Notes: generated by a model not told the origin, from the sequence alone. Shown: positions 1 to 9,943, counted from the first letter of the stretch. The stretch: DNA of 64,000 nucleotides from Patiria miniata (GCF_015706575.1 NW_024037052.1:1364001-1428000); one strand, 5' to 3'. A program made the numbers and translations.

Positions 1-362
1 ATATTTCAATTTTTGATATGAAATGCCTTGTATTGATATTTTTTACATCTTTTTTTAAGTATGTTTTCCTACAACTGTTATTATTTTATGTTTAGATTGG
101 CTTATTTTGTAAAAACTGCAAAGTGCCTTGAGGGTCTTTTAGGCGGATTTTGGCGCTTTATAAATATCCATTATTATTATTTTTATTATTATTACACTTT
201 ATTTTGGTTTCAGCTGTATGAGGTGTTGCACATCAAGTTTTGCAGTTTTTACAAAATAAGCCAATCTTAACATTATAATTACAAACAGTTGTAGGAAAAC
301 ATACTTAAAAAAAGATGTAAAAAATATCAATACAAGGCATTTCATATCAAAAATTGAAATAT
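1..362. repeat. Foldback (palindromic) repeat, cut by window start
   Basis: Positions 1-120 and about 241-362 are near-perfect reverse complements; both arms contain GCCTTGTATTGATATTTTTT and TGTTTTCCTACAACTGTT. The loop (about 121-240) is AT-rich with ATTATTATT runs. This is the architecture of a MITE/foldback element with arms of at least 120 bp. The left end lies outside the window, so target-site duplication and superfamily cannot be read. A 69-codon open frame across it is a by-product. Confidence 0.75.
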
Positions 363-859
363 GAAAAAATATAAACATTTAAATATTGAAAACAAGTAAA
401 CTACGAGGGGACCTAGTGGACCCATCCCGAGTAAACCAACAAAAGAAATGAGAAATTCACAAGACTGAGTAAAAAAAGGAACAACAAATTGTAGGGGGGG
501 AACCCTATTCCCCTTAAAACAGGAAAAAAACTAGTGTAGACAGGGCGACACCCTTATTTATGTCATGGGCATTTTGACTGCTCTTTAGTCCTCAATGTGG
601 CGGTTTTGTTGCAGAAACAATAGTTTTTAAAACTCATAACTATAGTGTTGTTTATTGGCCTCCGTACTACGTGAATACGGGGCTGGAGAATCGCGCCGAA
701 TATGCGGCCAGGTTCACGCAGGTTTGGGTGCACTTCGGATCATCGGTAAAGTTCGGGCCGAACGTGGTCAAAAAGATTGAAACGCTTTTCAAATTCAAAA
801 CATATATACGGCTGTTTCATGTCTGGAAATCTGCATTGGAGTGTTAGGTTTGTGACCTT
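363..859. other. Intergenic or intronic DNA, nothing recognised
   Basis: AT-rich sequence with a short G run near 494. I see no exon-like open frame with splice signals, no repeat arms and no RNA gene. Confidence 0.5.
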
Positions 860-1078
860 TCATTCGGTTTTCGAACTGCATTTGAATCGTAAAAACATGT
901 TAGGTCTGTAAAAACACGTTAGGTCTGTAAAAATGCATTTGGTTTTAGGAAATGCATTCGAATCGTACAAACATGTTCGGTCTGTAAAATTGCATTCGGT
1001 AAATTAGGAAATGCATTCGAATTGTAAAAACATGTTAGGTCTGTTAAATTGCATTTGGTTTTAGGAAATGCATTCGAA
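860..1078. repeat. Minisatellite, about 58-60 bp period, roughly 3 units
   Basis: Units share ACATGTTAGGTCTGTAAAA followed by GCATTTGGTTTTAGGAAATG and CATTCGAATCGT. The GCATTCG start recurs at 954, 1013 and 1070. The first unit is longer because the ACGTTAGGTCTGTAAAA part is itself doubled. The units differ by several substitutions, so the array is not recent. Confidence 0.7.
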
Positions 1079-1640
1079 AATCATAACGCAATGTCCAGCT
1101 ACGAAACACGAAACGAATTCGAAGTGTTGTTATTCCGCGAAGTTATGATGGCGCTGCACTATTGGTGGATTAAAAAGGCAAGTAACGTTCGAGTTATCCT
1201 ACACAGGCAACCCATCGCGCAACACAGATCTGCGCGATCATCCAATAGTACAGATTGGCCAGATCGCGCTTAACATAAACGTGCACACAATCATGAGTAT
1301 AACTGGTTTCCTACTTCGACTACGCAAAGTGTATATGAGTTTTGTGGGAATCATCGAAATTGCAGTTTCTCACATACTGCATACGTATAAGGACATGGCT
1401 TATACATTGCCTAACGCTATGTATGAATCGAATCCTTGTACACGTCCATGTGGCATAGGAATTAAGTGCTGTTTTTGTGTGCCGGTGGGGCCAGGGACGG
1501 GCGAACTTCCCATGCGGTGCGCCATCAAAAATCATGGTACTCTCGCTATTTTACCCTATTTTATTTTATTTTCCCCTCATGTTCTCAAAAATCGTACTCA
1601 TATGATTTTCAACACTTTTAACAATATTTGATTGTTACTA
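1079..1640. other. Non-coding stretch, no gene supported
   Basis: Contains a 116-codon open frame on the plus strand (1281-1631) and a 71-codon frame opposite it. Neither shows a recognisable domain or flanking splice sites, so neither is called. Confidence 0.45.
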
Positions 1641-1644
1641 TCAT

Positions 1645-1955
1645 TGAACAAGTACCCCACATATGGTAACCAGTGTACATGTGGGGTTGGTTGGTTGTGG
1701 GAACCCCTTTGCATTCATTGTTAAACAGCCGTACATTTCCACAAGTACCCCACGTGGTAATACCAGTGTGGGGTTTGTGGAGTTGGGTGACTCTGGAACC
1801 AATCAATTGCCAGTCATTGCTTTACAGGCCCAGCACATTTTCAATTGCACATGGCCGTTGTTATCATCTACATGTAGCACCCACTGTTTTTTACAAGCGT
1901 ACATGTACAGTACATTTGCACACTAGTACCCCACATGGCAAGCAGTGTGGACTTG
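1645..1955. repeat. Degenerate repeat built on GTACCCCAC
   Basis: Three dispersed units begin with GTACCCCACRTGG near 1651, 1746 and 1926, and carry CAGTGTGGGG or close variants about 15 bases later. Related GTACCCCAYA motifs recur at about 4620-4680. Open frames of 87 and 111 codons across it (1663-2008) follow the repeat and lack support. Confidence 0.5.
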
Positions 1956-2110
1956 GCTGGTTTTGTACTATTTGGCAGTTTGTGCTTCACATACCGGGCC
2001 ATTTTTAACTCCCCCACCTCCCCACAGTTACAAGTCTGTTTTAGTTTTCAAAAATAAAACATGTAATACAGTAATTCCCAGGATAGAAGTAGAAATAAAA
2101 TAAAACTTAC

Positions 2111-2282
2111 CACATCCTAATTATTCCAGTGTGTGAAGTGCTTGGAGTGGTGAAGAAAAATCGAAAACATGAGCCTTCTTCCTTCTCTCTTTGCCTTCCC
2201 TCTTCCTCTGATATGAGGTCGCCATTATATATGCACAGAAATTCCCCCTTATGAATTTGTTCAGTTGCAAACACACCTCTTC
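2111..2282 (-). CDS. SET-domain exon, KMT5A-like lysine methyltransferase (partial)
   Basis: On the minus strand an acceptor (GTCAACAG before GAAGAGG) and a consensus donor (GATGTG then GTAAGT) bound a 172-base exon. Joined in phase to the exon at 2711-2921 it reads KGRGVFATEQ, GEFLCIYNGDLISEEEG and CFRFFF. This is the N-terminal half of a SET domain (the GRGVFA S-adenosylmethionine-binding strand and the following beta strands), most like KMT5A/SETD8-type proteins. The family methylates lysine, classically histone H4 K20. The C-terminal half with the NH..C and catalytic tyrosine motifs is not on the minus strand down to position 1, so the gene continues outside the window or is a fragment. 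The last residues (TTPSTSHTGIIRMW) do not look like SET sequence, so the 3' exon edge is less sure. Confidence 0.7.
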
Positions 2283-2710
2283 CTGTTGACATGGCAAAAA
2301 GTGAACAATTCTGTAAATATACCATTTGTTCATTGTAGTCACTGAAAATAGAATTGTCCCATTGAAAACTGTTTAAAATGTGCAACTTGATCAGAACTGT
2401 GAATACTATCGGACATTGTTGAAATTTCACATATCCTGTAAAATTAATTGAGTCAACTCAATGTTCTACAGAAAGATCAGCTGAACAAGTACTTTTGAGG
2501 TGCAGTGTATATCCACGACCTAATAATGAATCATCTTGGGCTTCTATCTTGGTCAGCAAAGACTGGAATCAGAGATTTCAGGATAAAGTCTCAAACACCA
2601 AACCAACATACTAACATGTACTTCCCTAAACCTTATAAAATGAGCTTTCGCTTCAAATTTCTTGCAACAAATAGTATTTTATAGAAAAACCAATGTGCAA
2701 TATGTCTTAC
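2283..2710 (-). other. Intron of the KMT5A-like gene
   Basis: A 428-base interval between a consensus donor and an acceptor on the minus strand. An alternative acceptor (TATTTACAG) at 2311 would keep an open frame but breaks phase with the upstream exon. No repeat was recognised inside. Confidence 0.5.
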
Positions 2711-2921
2711 CTTTAGAAACTGTTTCCTGCACGACAAACTGCTGCAGGTCCCTCCCAGTCCGTTTTGATGTTGTAGCAACATCAATTGGGTTCACTGCAC
2801 CACTTCGAGCAGATTTGCGAGTTTTCCTTGGTGATCCACCAGGATGGACTCTGTAATTTCCAAAGCATTTTAGTTGTTTTAAAATTTCAAAAGTGAAGGG
2901 GGGGGGAGGGGGGCTTACCAT
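2711..2921 (-). CDS. Upstream exon of the KMT5A-like SET gene
   Basis: The donor CTAAAG then GTAAGA at 2711/2710 is in phase 1, and the next exon supplies the rest of a glycine codon, giving VSKGRGVFAT across the junction. Upstream the frame encodes a basic, SET-preceding segment (SPRKTRKSARSG, then TGRDLQQFVVQETVSK). Two 5' models fit. In one, an acceptor (GGAAATTACAG) at 2853-2851 gives an exon of 2711-2850. In the other, the frame runs unspliced from an ATG at 2921 through a proline stretch encoded by a homopolymer C run. The ATG is followed by GTAAGC, itself donor-like, but splicing there would create a TGA at the junction with the 2850 acceptor. The homopolymer makes the frame uncertain. 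Confidence 0.55.
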
Positions 2922-3471
2922 CTTGACAGAAAGTTGAATTTGCAGCTATATTCCGACAAGTTATTCTCACCGTACCACTGCGTCGCGTCGTTCACGTAAA
3001 ATTTATTTGAATTGTCAGCTACATTGTTGTTATGTTATTGTCATGTGACCCCGGGGCTCACGTGACGTGACGTGCATAATCCCATTCTTAAAATTGGGGG
3101 GGGGGGGGGGAACAATTTTCTCATGCGATAAAAAGGAGTTTTTGGGCATCCAATCTTAACATCTTGTCTTTTATAGCTGACAAAAAGGTTGTTACTTCTA
3201 ACCTTTTTGTCAACTATAAAAGACAAGATGTTTAGATTGGATGCCTAAAACTCCTTTTTATCGCATGAGGAACTTAATTGTTCCCCCCCCCCCCTATTTT
3301 AAGAATGGGATTATGCACGTCACGTCACGTGAGCCCCGGGGTCACATGACAATAACAAAACAACAGCTGACAATTCAAATAAATTTTACGTGAACGACGC
3401 GACGCAGTGGTACGGTGAGAATAACTTGTCGGAATATAGCTGCAAATTCAACTTTCCGTCCAGATGGTAAG
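2914..3471. repeat. Large palindrome, two arms of about 273 bp
   Basis: Bases about 2915-3187 and 3197-3470 are near-perfect reverse complements around a spacer of about 9 bases (GTTACTTCT). Each arm ends outward in ATGGTAAG (minus strand on the left, plus strand on the right). Each also carries CACGTCACGTCACGTGAG, which contains an E-box (CACGTG) and CRE-like half sites, a G or C homopolymer, and CCCCGGGG. The left end abuts the KMT5A-like exon. It may be an inverted duplication of a promoter plus first-exon edge, or a foldback transposon. No clear target duplication is visible outside the arms. Confidence 0.85.
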
Positions 3472-3763
3472 TCAACCAGCATACCACCCACTTAATCAGG
3501 GAAGTCTACAGATATCTTACATGTCTTAGGCTGCATATCTTGTCGTTTTATGGCTATTTGGGGGCTGAAAATAATGAAGGGTTTTTTTTTTGTTGTTTTT
3601 TTTTGTGGACGTGTGTCACACACAGGGATTTCAACGCGAGTTTGCGCTTGGACTCTACTATCGCCAAACCTGTCCAAATGTTAAAAAAGGCAATTTGTGC
3701 GGCCAAGTTACTCGGACTCGTCTAATACGGGCCTAATTTTGACAAACTTACCTTATGCAATAT
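3472..3763. other. Spacer between palindrome and membrane-protein gene
   Basis: Contains a T-rich run near 3580-3605. On the minus strand a consensus donor (CATAAG then GTAAGT at 3751/3750) lies 13 bases past the stop of the upstream membrane-protein frame, suggesting an intron in its 3' untranslated region. Nothing else recognised. Confidence 0.4.
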
Positions 3764-4264
3764 TTAGAACGATAGACAGCCATATAATTGTACTAAAGCA
3801 ACGAATGTACCCAGCAGCAAGCCAATCAATAGGGTGACACAACAATATGTTACATTGTTTGCATGTTGCAGTTCTGATTTCAGTTGGTTACACTTGGTAC
3901 ATTCAAGTTTTGGCCTTGTACTAGTTGTAGTAGAAGCAGAACCCGAGGCTGCAGAAGGTTCCTCATGATCAGAATCATTGTGATGAACTAAAGTGCTGTC
4001 CCGGTCGGAGGGCAGTGAAATTGAGAAATCATCGCTGGATTGTGAGATTACATGTAAATCTCTCAGTGTAGGCATTTTTTTCAACATGGCTGCACGCCTA
4101 CCGCCGGTAACGTTAGGATTCATTTCGTTACAATATAGGCCTAATGTGTATAGCCTAGGCCTACTACATACATAGGGCCTACATGACCCTAGCCTAGGCA
4201 TAAAGCACTGATCAACTAAATGTGCCAAAAAGTAAACTTACTGTTTATATCCACGTCGATCCAT
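3764..4264 (-). CDS. Small predicted single-pass membrane protein (unrecognised)
   Basis: A minus-strand open frame ends at TAA (3764). It encodes a polar, serine-, aspartate- and threonine-rich N-terminal half (SQSSDDFSISLPSDRDS; SAASGSASTTTSTRP), a small cysteine motif (LECTKCNQL), and a C-terminal hydrophobic segment of about 23 residues (YCCVTLLIGLLLGTFVALVQ), so it is probably tail-anchored or single-pass. Two starts are possible. One is an ATG at 4123, giving 119 residues. The other is a spliced start at 4264 (MDRRGYK) with donor GTAAGT at 4241 and acceptor CGGTAG at 4098, which joins in frame at QRAAMLKKM and gives about 118 residues. I prefer the spliced form because donor and phase agree. 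I do not recognise the family. Confidence 0.5.
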
Positions 4265-4702
4265 GTCCAAAAGTCACTCATAAGTCTGTCCTATGGGTTT
4301 TATCTTCAGGGAAAACGCTCCACTTTAGCATCTTTAGTGGCCATCGAGGCAGACATTTTTACTAAATTGCAGCGCACGCCGTAATCTGTGTGTGTGAGCA
4401 CCACATGTTGTCACTTGTGGGGCACCAGTATTGTGCCAACAAAAGAGGGCGCTATACTGTGTATGAACATGTAACTAGCACAGCTAATCTAGCCATATTC
4501 TAGTGCCAAAATAACAACACGTTCACACAACCGCCTTAAGGGGTATCACTTTTTTTTTATTTCTAGAGGTCATTCAAGGTCAGTGAAGAAAACTGAGAGA
4601 GTATCTTTATGGGGTACTGATTTTGTACCCCACAAAGGCATTGTACCCCATATGGGTATGATGGAGTTGACAAAGTACCCCATATCTAGCCCTGCGTGAG
4701 AG
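4265..4702. other. Upstream flank of the membrane-protein gene
   Basis: Probably holds the minus-strand promoter and 5' untranslated region; a short upstream ATG frame (MSASMATKDAK) lies near 4355 and stops before the main start. The right part carries GTACCCCAYA repeats (4620-4680) and then enters a CA microsatellite, which is the edge of the large duplicated block. Confidence 0.35.
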
Positions 4703-5284
4703 CACACACACACACACCCAAACTCACCCCCCAAGCGCACTCACACACAACAAACCGAAAATATCAAAGCACACACAGGTAGGCATACATGCCAAATACT
4801 CACCAGCAGGAATACATCTTGAACACTGATTCTGTTACGAAAAAAATACTTAAAACCTCCGTATATATCCTACACAGACAGGGGCTGCATATTTCAACGA
4901 AAAAAACAACAGCACCCGATTCTTCCGCGCACGCGTCTACGGGGAGGAAATAGTCGATCGTTGCTTATTCATAGAATCACCTGTGTGTAGTCACCCGTTT
5001 ACACCACAGGCCTATTTTCTGCTGCCCGAACAAAACGCACTTAATTTGATTCATAAAAGAAAAACCAAGACGCGGCTGGCAGCATTTAATGGAATGTGAC
5101 TTTACATCTGCGAATTTAGATCTCGATAACTCGGACAAAGTGTAGACTATAATAAGTTATGCATGGGCGAATTACAGAAGGGCATTCTGATGCATAACGA
5201 GGGCCATGACGCAGTTGGATCCATGGAAGATTTCTATAATGCTCATTAATTCCTGGTATCGGGAGAAGTAAAATGATCATATTA

Positions 5285-5655
5285 GGCCAAAAAAAAAAAA
5301 TCGGTCTCTGGTCAGACCAAAGTTCCTGAATTGACGCGGCCACGCGGATTTTTTTTTTTTTTTTTTTTTTCTTCTTCAAGCTCGGATTGTACAGACAAGG
5401 TAGGTACTATTTTGCTTTTTTGGTGTCCTCAAGTACATTGGTGTCCTCCATAATTTGCCTTGGTGCTTTCGATCATTTGCCTTGGTGCAATTTCCCATTC
5501 CTTGGTGCTCTTTGGTAAAAAAAAATGAGGAGGTGCGGAAATAGAGGGCGCTGTTGGAGCTACCGCGGAACATTTTGGAAAAAAAAAGATCGACGCGCAT
5601 GATTAAAATCGACGCGCGCGCTGACCAGAGACCGACTTATTTTTTTTTTTTGGCC
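5285..5655. repeat. MITE-like element with poly-A/T inverted ends
   Basis: The left end GGCC plus A12 then TCGGTCTCTGGTCAG is mirrored at the right by CTGACCAGAGACCGACTTAT, a T run and GGCC, giving inverted termini of about 31 bp. The interior has CCTTGGTGC repeated four times (5456-5510). Target duplication is not clear: TTA occurs at both sides but could belong to the element. No coding sequence. Confidence 0.65.
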
Positions 5656-7000
5656 TTATCACCGGTTCAACATTCGGTGTTAAGGATACTGAGCAAAGGC
5701 GAAACAGAAAATAATTGGAGCAATACTCTACCCTACAGCCGCGCAAAGCTTTGGTCAATTTATTATTACCAGGATCAGGAGAGGGGTTCATCAGGTCCAG
5801 TGCGCACCCCCCCCCCCCCAACACATACACACCCAATGTCTGCTGGGCACCCATACGTGTTTGGATTTTGGGAGCTTTCTTTTATCTTTTACTTTCACCG
5901 AATGCCCAAAATGCACAGAATATAATCCAGGTTTTGGGAGGGGCGAGGGACAAACCAACATTTCTAACAACTTTGGCCTGTTCTTTTTTTGTTTTTATAG
6001 TTCAGGGTTAACATGATAAAATGTGGTTGAGATTATTTCTTCAAAAATAGCAACTGTGTGTTACTGGCGCTTTCGTTTCCTTAATTAGGCCTAAGTAAGA
6101 AAAAAAAGGAGAAACAACGGAATAGATAAAATGTCAACAGGAGACAAAACACCGTTACATATACAAAATGACGTTTCTCCCGCCACAGAATAAAATATAG
6201 GCCTAACATGTTTCAAATAGGTGAGGCAAAAATATCAACAATGTCACCAACCATAGGCCCCCAGTCAGTATAACACACTTTTTAAAACTTCACAGTTGGC
6301 ATAGTACGGCGCAAGCGAATTCAGTGAGGCAAGAAATATCTTTTTGTAGCGTCGTTGCATGGGGTTACTAGCCTCAGTCAGCAAACAACCAAATCAACTA
6401 CAAGCTAGAGCTCATCACGCTGGCGTCGCTAGAGGCGGGACCTTAGGGTGTCACCCCCTCCCCTGCCGCCGCCGCCGCGTGGTGAAATCGTCGTCCCGCT
6501 GTCCGCGTGCAAGCGGCAAAGTCGTCGGCAAAATATGCCGCGACTAAGAACGCCACCTATTGTTCAATAGTGTCTAAGATCGCGTACTTCGTTCGTACCC
6601 CCGCCCTGCAATCAGGACGCTGGGCCACTCTGATGAGCTTCACAGAATCTTGTGAAGGAAGTGGCCTATGACCTATGTATAAAGCATCTTGCTGCAGCTG
6701 TTCAAGACCGCAGTCGTACAATGTACGCAAATGCTACCCGAAAACTTTCTATAGAAATGCACACGTTCCATACTGGATGTGATTTCAATTCTGTTTCATT
6801 GCGGCCCATGTGGACACAATTTTGAGCGTCGCATAATCCAATCCGACCGTTCGTAATTCGAAACGGAGCCCTGGAAAGTGCCGGGAACAGTTTTACAGAA
6901 CTTCCTACATTATTACGCATTTTCAACGAAAAACAAACATCTCTAAGCTGGAAAAAAAAAGAGTAATGAGTCAAATCTTAACGGCTGCGTTTCAAACTTT
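5656..7000. other. Intronic or intergenic DNA, no gene recognised
   Basis: Mixed composition with a C run at 5806-5820 and a GC-rich patch at 6420-6540 containing CCGCCGCCGCC. Several open frames under 125 codons exist on both strands, none with domain or splice support. The same sequence is repeated almost exactly in copy B. Confidence 0.45.
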
Positions 7001-7008
7001 GCAGAATC

Positions 7009-7041
7009 CATAGACATATAATATATTATTATATGTCTATG
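7009..7041. mobile_element. 33-bp perfect hairpin flanked by an 8-bp duplication
   Basis: CATAGACATATAATA and its exact reverse complement surround TAT, giving a 15-bp stem and 3-base loop. GCAGAATC occurs immediately on both sides (7001-7008 and 7042-7049), which looks like an 8-bp target-site duplication. This would be a minimal MITE reduced to its inverted ends. Copy B has the same arrangement. Confidence 0.7.
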
Positions 7042-7443
7042 GCAGAATCATGACCGTGATGACGCGCAGATCACAGGTCACGCAAAATCCAACCAATCAG
7101 AGTGTGAATTCATCAGAGTATCCTAGCGTCCTGTTTGCAGGGCGGGCCGGGGTACAAGCGAGGTACTTACTTTGAACAGCGCCTCCGATCGTCAGTGGGC
7201 CCCCGCCCATTAACCTCTCCCTCTCCATGGGCGTCGCAAAGGGGAGGGAGAAAGGGGGAGGCGCTCGCCCCCCCCCCCCCGGAAAACGAAAAAAAGGTGG
7301 GAAAAGGGGAGAAAAGAAAGGAAAAAGAGGTGCGAAGCCAGATTGCTATTAATTTGATGGGGGGGGGGGGGGGGTACGGCAATAATGCTCCCCTGCTCAC
7401 GATCGGCCAAATGATAAATTGAGATTAAAAAGTTACCGTGAAG

Positions 7444-7833
7444 ACGGATAGTACGGAAGACGGAGAGTGCCACTCAATGGGATAGTACGGAAGACGGAGA
7501 GTGCCACTCAATGAGTGTGAATATTTTTTTTGTACAGCAGCCGCCACTTATTACGCCGCCAGATAATAAGTGGCGGCCGCCACATAAGTCATAATGCCGC
7601 CACATAAGTCATAATGATTTAATTTTTAGTTATTAATTTTATTCACACTTTTTATGTAGCGGCTGCCACTTATTATCTGGCGGCCGCAACATAAAAAAGT
7701 GTGAATATAATTTTTTTTCTGTACGTGTGTAAATAATTTTTTTGTACAGCGGCCGCCACTTATTATCTGGCGGCCGCCACAAGTGGCGGCCACTGTACAA
7801 AAAATATTCACACTCATTGAGTGGCACTATCCG
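7444..7833. repeat. Nested palindromic element rich in GCGGCCGC
   Basis: Outer ends are ACGGATAGT (7444) and ACTATCCGT (7833). Inner inverted termini AGTGCCACTCAATGAGTGTG start at 7500 and return at 7828. The interior holds several inverted copies of GCCGCCACTTATTATCTGGC and its complement. On the left the segment GATAGTACGGAAGACGGAGA is present twice in tandem. No flanking target duplication found. Non-coding. Confidence 0.7.
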
Positions 7834-7959
7834 TGTTCTGTAAAAATCAGACAATCCCGCTGATGAACTTCGGTATCATATCCCTCGGACTTAACTCGGT
7901 TCTTCGTGGGAGCTTATTCGAGGCCGGCCGAAAGTTGTCCCAATCCTACGGTGAATCAT

Positions 7960-8655
7960 TAAAGGTTTTGCCCTGCGCCGACGTATAAACAACGTATAAA
8001 CACTGTTAGCCTATACTCAGTATGTTTCCTACGAGTGAAAGTTATTGGAAAACATCACTTGGGTGGGGCATGGGACTCGAACCCACGACTTCGTACTTTC
8101 CAGTACGGAGCTTGTGAAATCGGTTGGCTGGTTCTAATCCGATGAACATGTAGCGGCGGTTATGGTACCGCAAATAACTTGACTATTCATGAGATGGAAC
8201 TTGCGTCGGGGTGATGTAAATCAATAGGTTTTGCCCTTCCCCGACCGGGGCCGTAAGTCCGGACTCCTCATAGGACCGACGCCTCATATGAGGCATACAA
8301 TTCCGCCTCATAGGTCCGACGCCTCATAAGTTCGACGTCGGAAAAACGAAGCGTACTGAGCGTCGGAGCTTTGAGGTGTCGTCGGAGCCATGATGAGGCG
8401 TCGGACCTATGAGGCGTCGGACTTGGGCCTTTATTTGGTTGGGGGATACCATTTTGTCGGTCTTATGAGGCGTTGGACTTATGAGCGGACCCCCCCCCCC
8501 CCACGACCAGCAGTCCCGCAAGCTCGGTGGTTGATTGGTATTAATTTCGTCTGCACTATTGTAAGCGGGAGGACGCGGGTTTGAGTCCCACCCGAGTGAT
8601 ATTTTCCAACTTTCACTCAGGAAGTAACATACTGATTATACAGTGTTAACACGTC
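7960..8655. repeat. Foldback element with tRNA-like arms
   Basis: The left arm contains GGGACTCGAACCCACGACTT, a complemented tRNA B box. The right arm contains GCGGGTTTGAGTCCCACCCG in the opposite orientation. Outer parts ACTTTCACTCAGGAAGTAAC and its complement also pair. The centre (8255-8490) is an inverted array of CCTCATA and GACG blocks (for example CCGACGCCTCATA). Relatives lie at 22245-22475 and 24340-24620. The tRNA-like parts lack an acceptor stem, so these are SINE/MITE pieces and not tRNA genes. Confidence 0.65.
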
Positions 8656-9508
8656 CTCGAAGAGCAACGGACCCTATATTGGTCACCCTGACCCAACCCG
8701 TTGTGTTTGGGGTGGGGTGGGGCTAAAATTATGGATTTTATATTACTTTAGACATCTCGTTTTCACTTGCAAAAAGTGCAATTGGTATTGTAAGTTTTTG
8801 TTTTTAGATGCAGGAAAAGGTTTATAATCTACGAACAAAGAGTTATTTTTGTTTGAATAGTTTCTTATGTGTTAGGTCTAACTTGCACCAAAATAATGCG
8901 CGGACTAACTGTACTAGCGCGAGTTACCGTAACGAAAATTACCGAAATATATCCGTCTAGATATTTGATTGCTCTATTTTCATTTTAATATTTTGATATG
9001 GTAGCATACTACTATAGTGACCTACACCCTAACGATGTAAGGGCATGACTATTAGGACATTTCCAAATGCAATTGTATTTAAATTCATGTTTGATATGCC
9101 ATAAAACGCCATATCGATAATAATCGTATTGCTAAACCAACAGAAATTAAGGTAGTGTAGTCACTTAACTTTTAGGGATCTTCTGTGAGGAAAAAAACAC
9201 CCTAAATGCTTTGATTTTATAGAATAACAGCACAGAGTTGCAGAAGACACCGTTATTGTGGCATGGCTGCGCCGTTCCGAACTTGATCTCCATAATTATG
9301 GAGATCACTGGTTCCGAAAGACCTGAAAGAACAGCCTGCGAAGAGCGCCCCCTTTGTCCTATCGTCGACAGACAGGAAAAAGTGGCCCCCAGACGACTTG
9401 TTTTGCAATCCTTACTTCGCATATCGGCACCTCTCGGCACCTGTCTAAACTTTAATAAGATAAGCGCAAAATTTAAACGGAAGTGCGCCCTAAAGTCACC
9501 GGTTAAAC
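8656..9508. other. Non-coding stretch, possible promoter-proximal DNA at right
   Basis: Mostly AT-rich. A perfect palindrome GATCTCCATAATTATGGAGA(TC) lies near 9285-9307. Towards 9330-9500 the sequence becomes CpG-richer (GAGCGCCCCC, TCGTCGACAG), compatible with a 5' untranslated region before the candidate exon at 9509. Confidence 0.35.
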
Positions 9509-9540
9509 ATGTCTGCTAAGAACATTTTACCACAGAGCAG
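9509..9540 (+). CDS. Candidate first coding exon (MSAKNILPQS)
   Basis: TTAAAC precedes ATG, the frame encodes MSAKNILPQS plus two bases, and CAGAGCAG is followed by GTAGGA, a reasonable donor. A CpG-richer upstream region would suit a 5' untranslated leader. It could be the start of the CCDC77 gene whose later exons lie downstream. The middle part of the N-terminus expected in that family is not found between here and 13360, and the match is too short to prove. Confidence 0.25.
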
Positions 9541-9943
9541 GTAGGATAACATTTCCTAAGATTAGAATAAGATGTGTAAATACTTCTGAACCACTTTTTA
9601 GAAATGTTAAATTCCACACTTTTAGATGTCTAGTTAGGAAAGAATGTTGCAAGTTACAACCTGACGCCACTTCCGCGATTGTGTAGGCCTATGGAGGAGA
9701 CTGGCCGACTGGAAATTCGGCGATCGTGTAGTGGAGGGCCCCCGTTTTGTTTTGATCAAATTAGAGTCAAAAATGTTTTTCATTGCTAAAAAAATCACCT
9801 TTACAATCAAAAGAAGACTTTTGGGAGTAATTGCAGAATACCCCGCCACTCGGAAATACACCCCTAAAATCACTGGCTACGAGGTTGGAATCACTGCAAA
9901 AGAAACAATTCAAGTCCATTGCCAGCTACGCGGATACTGAGTG

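Noticed and set aside
1281-1631. 116-codon plus-strand frame
   Set aside because: No recognisable motif, no supporting splice sites, and it lies in repeat-rich sequence.
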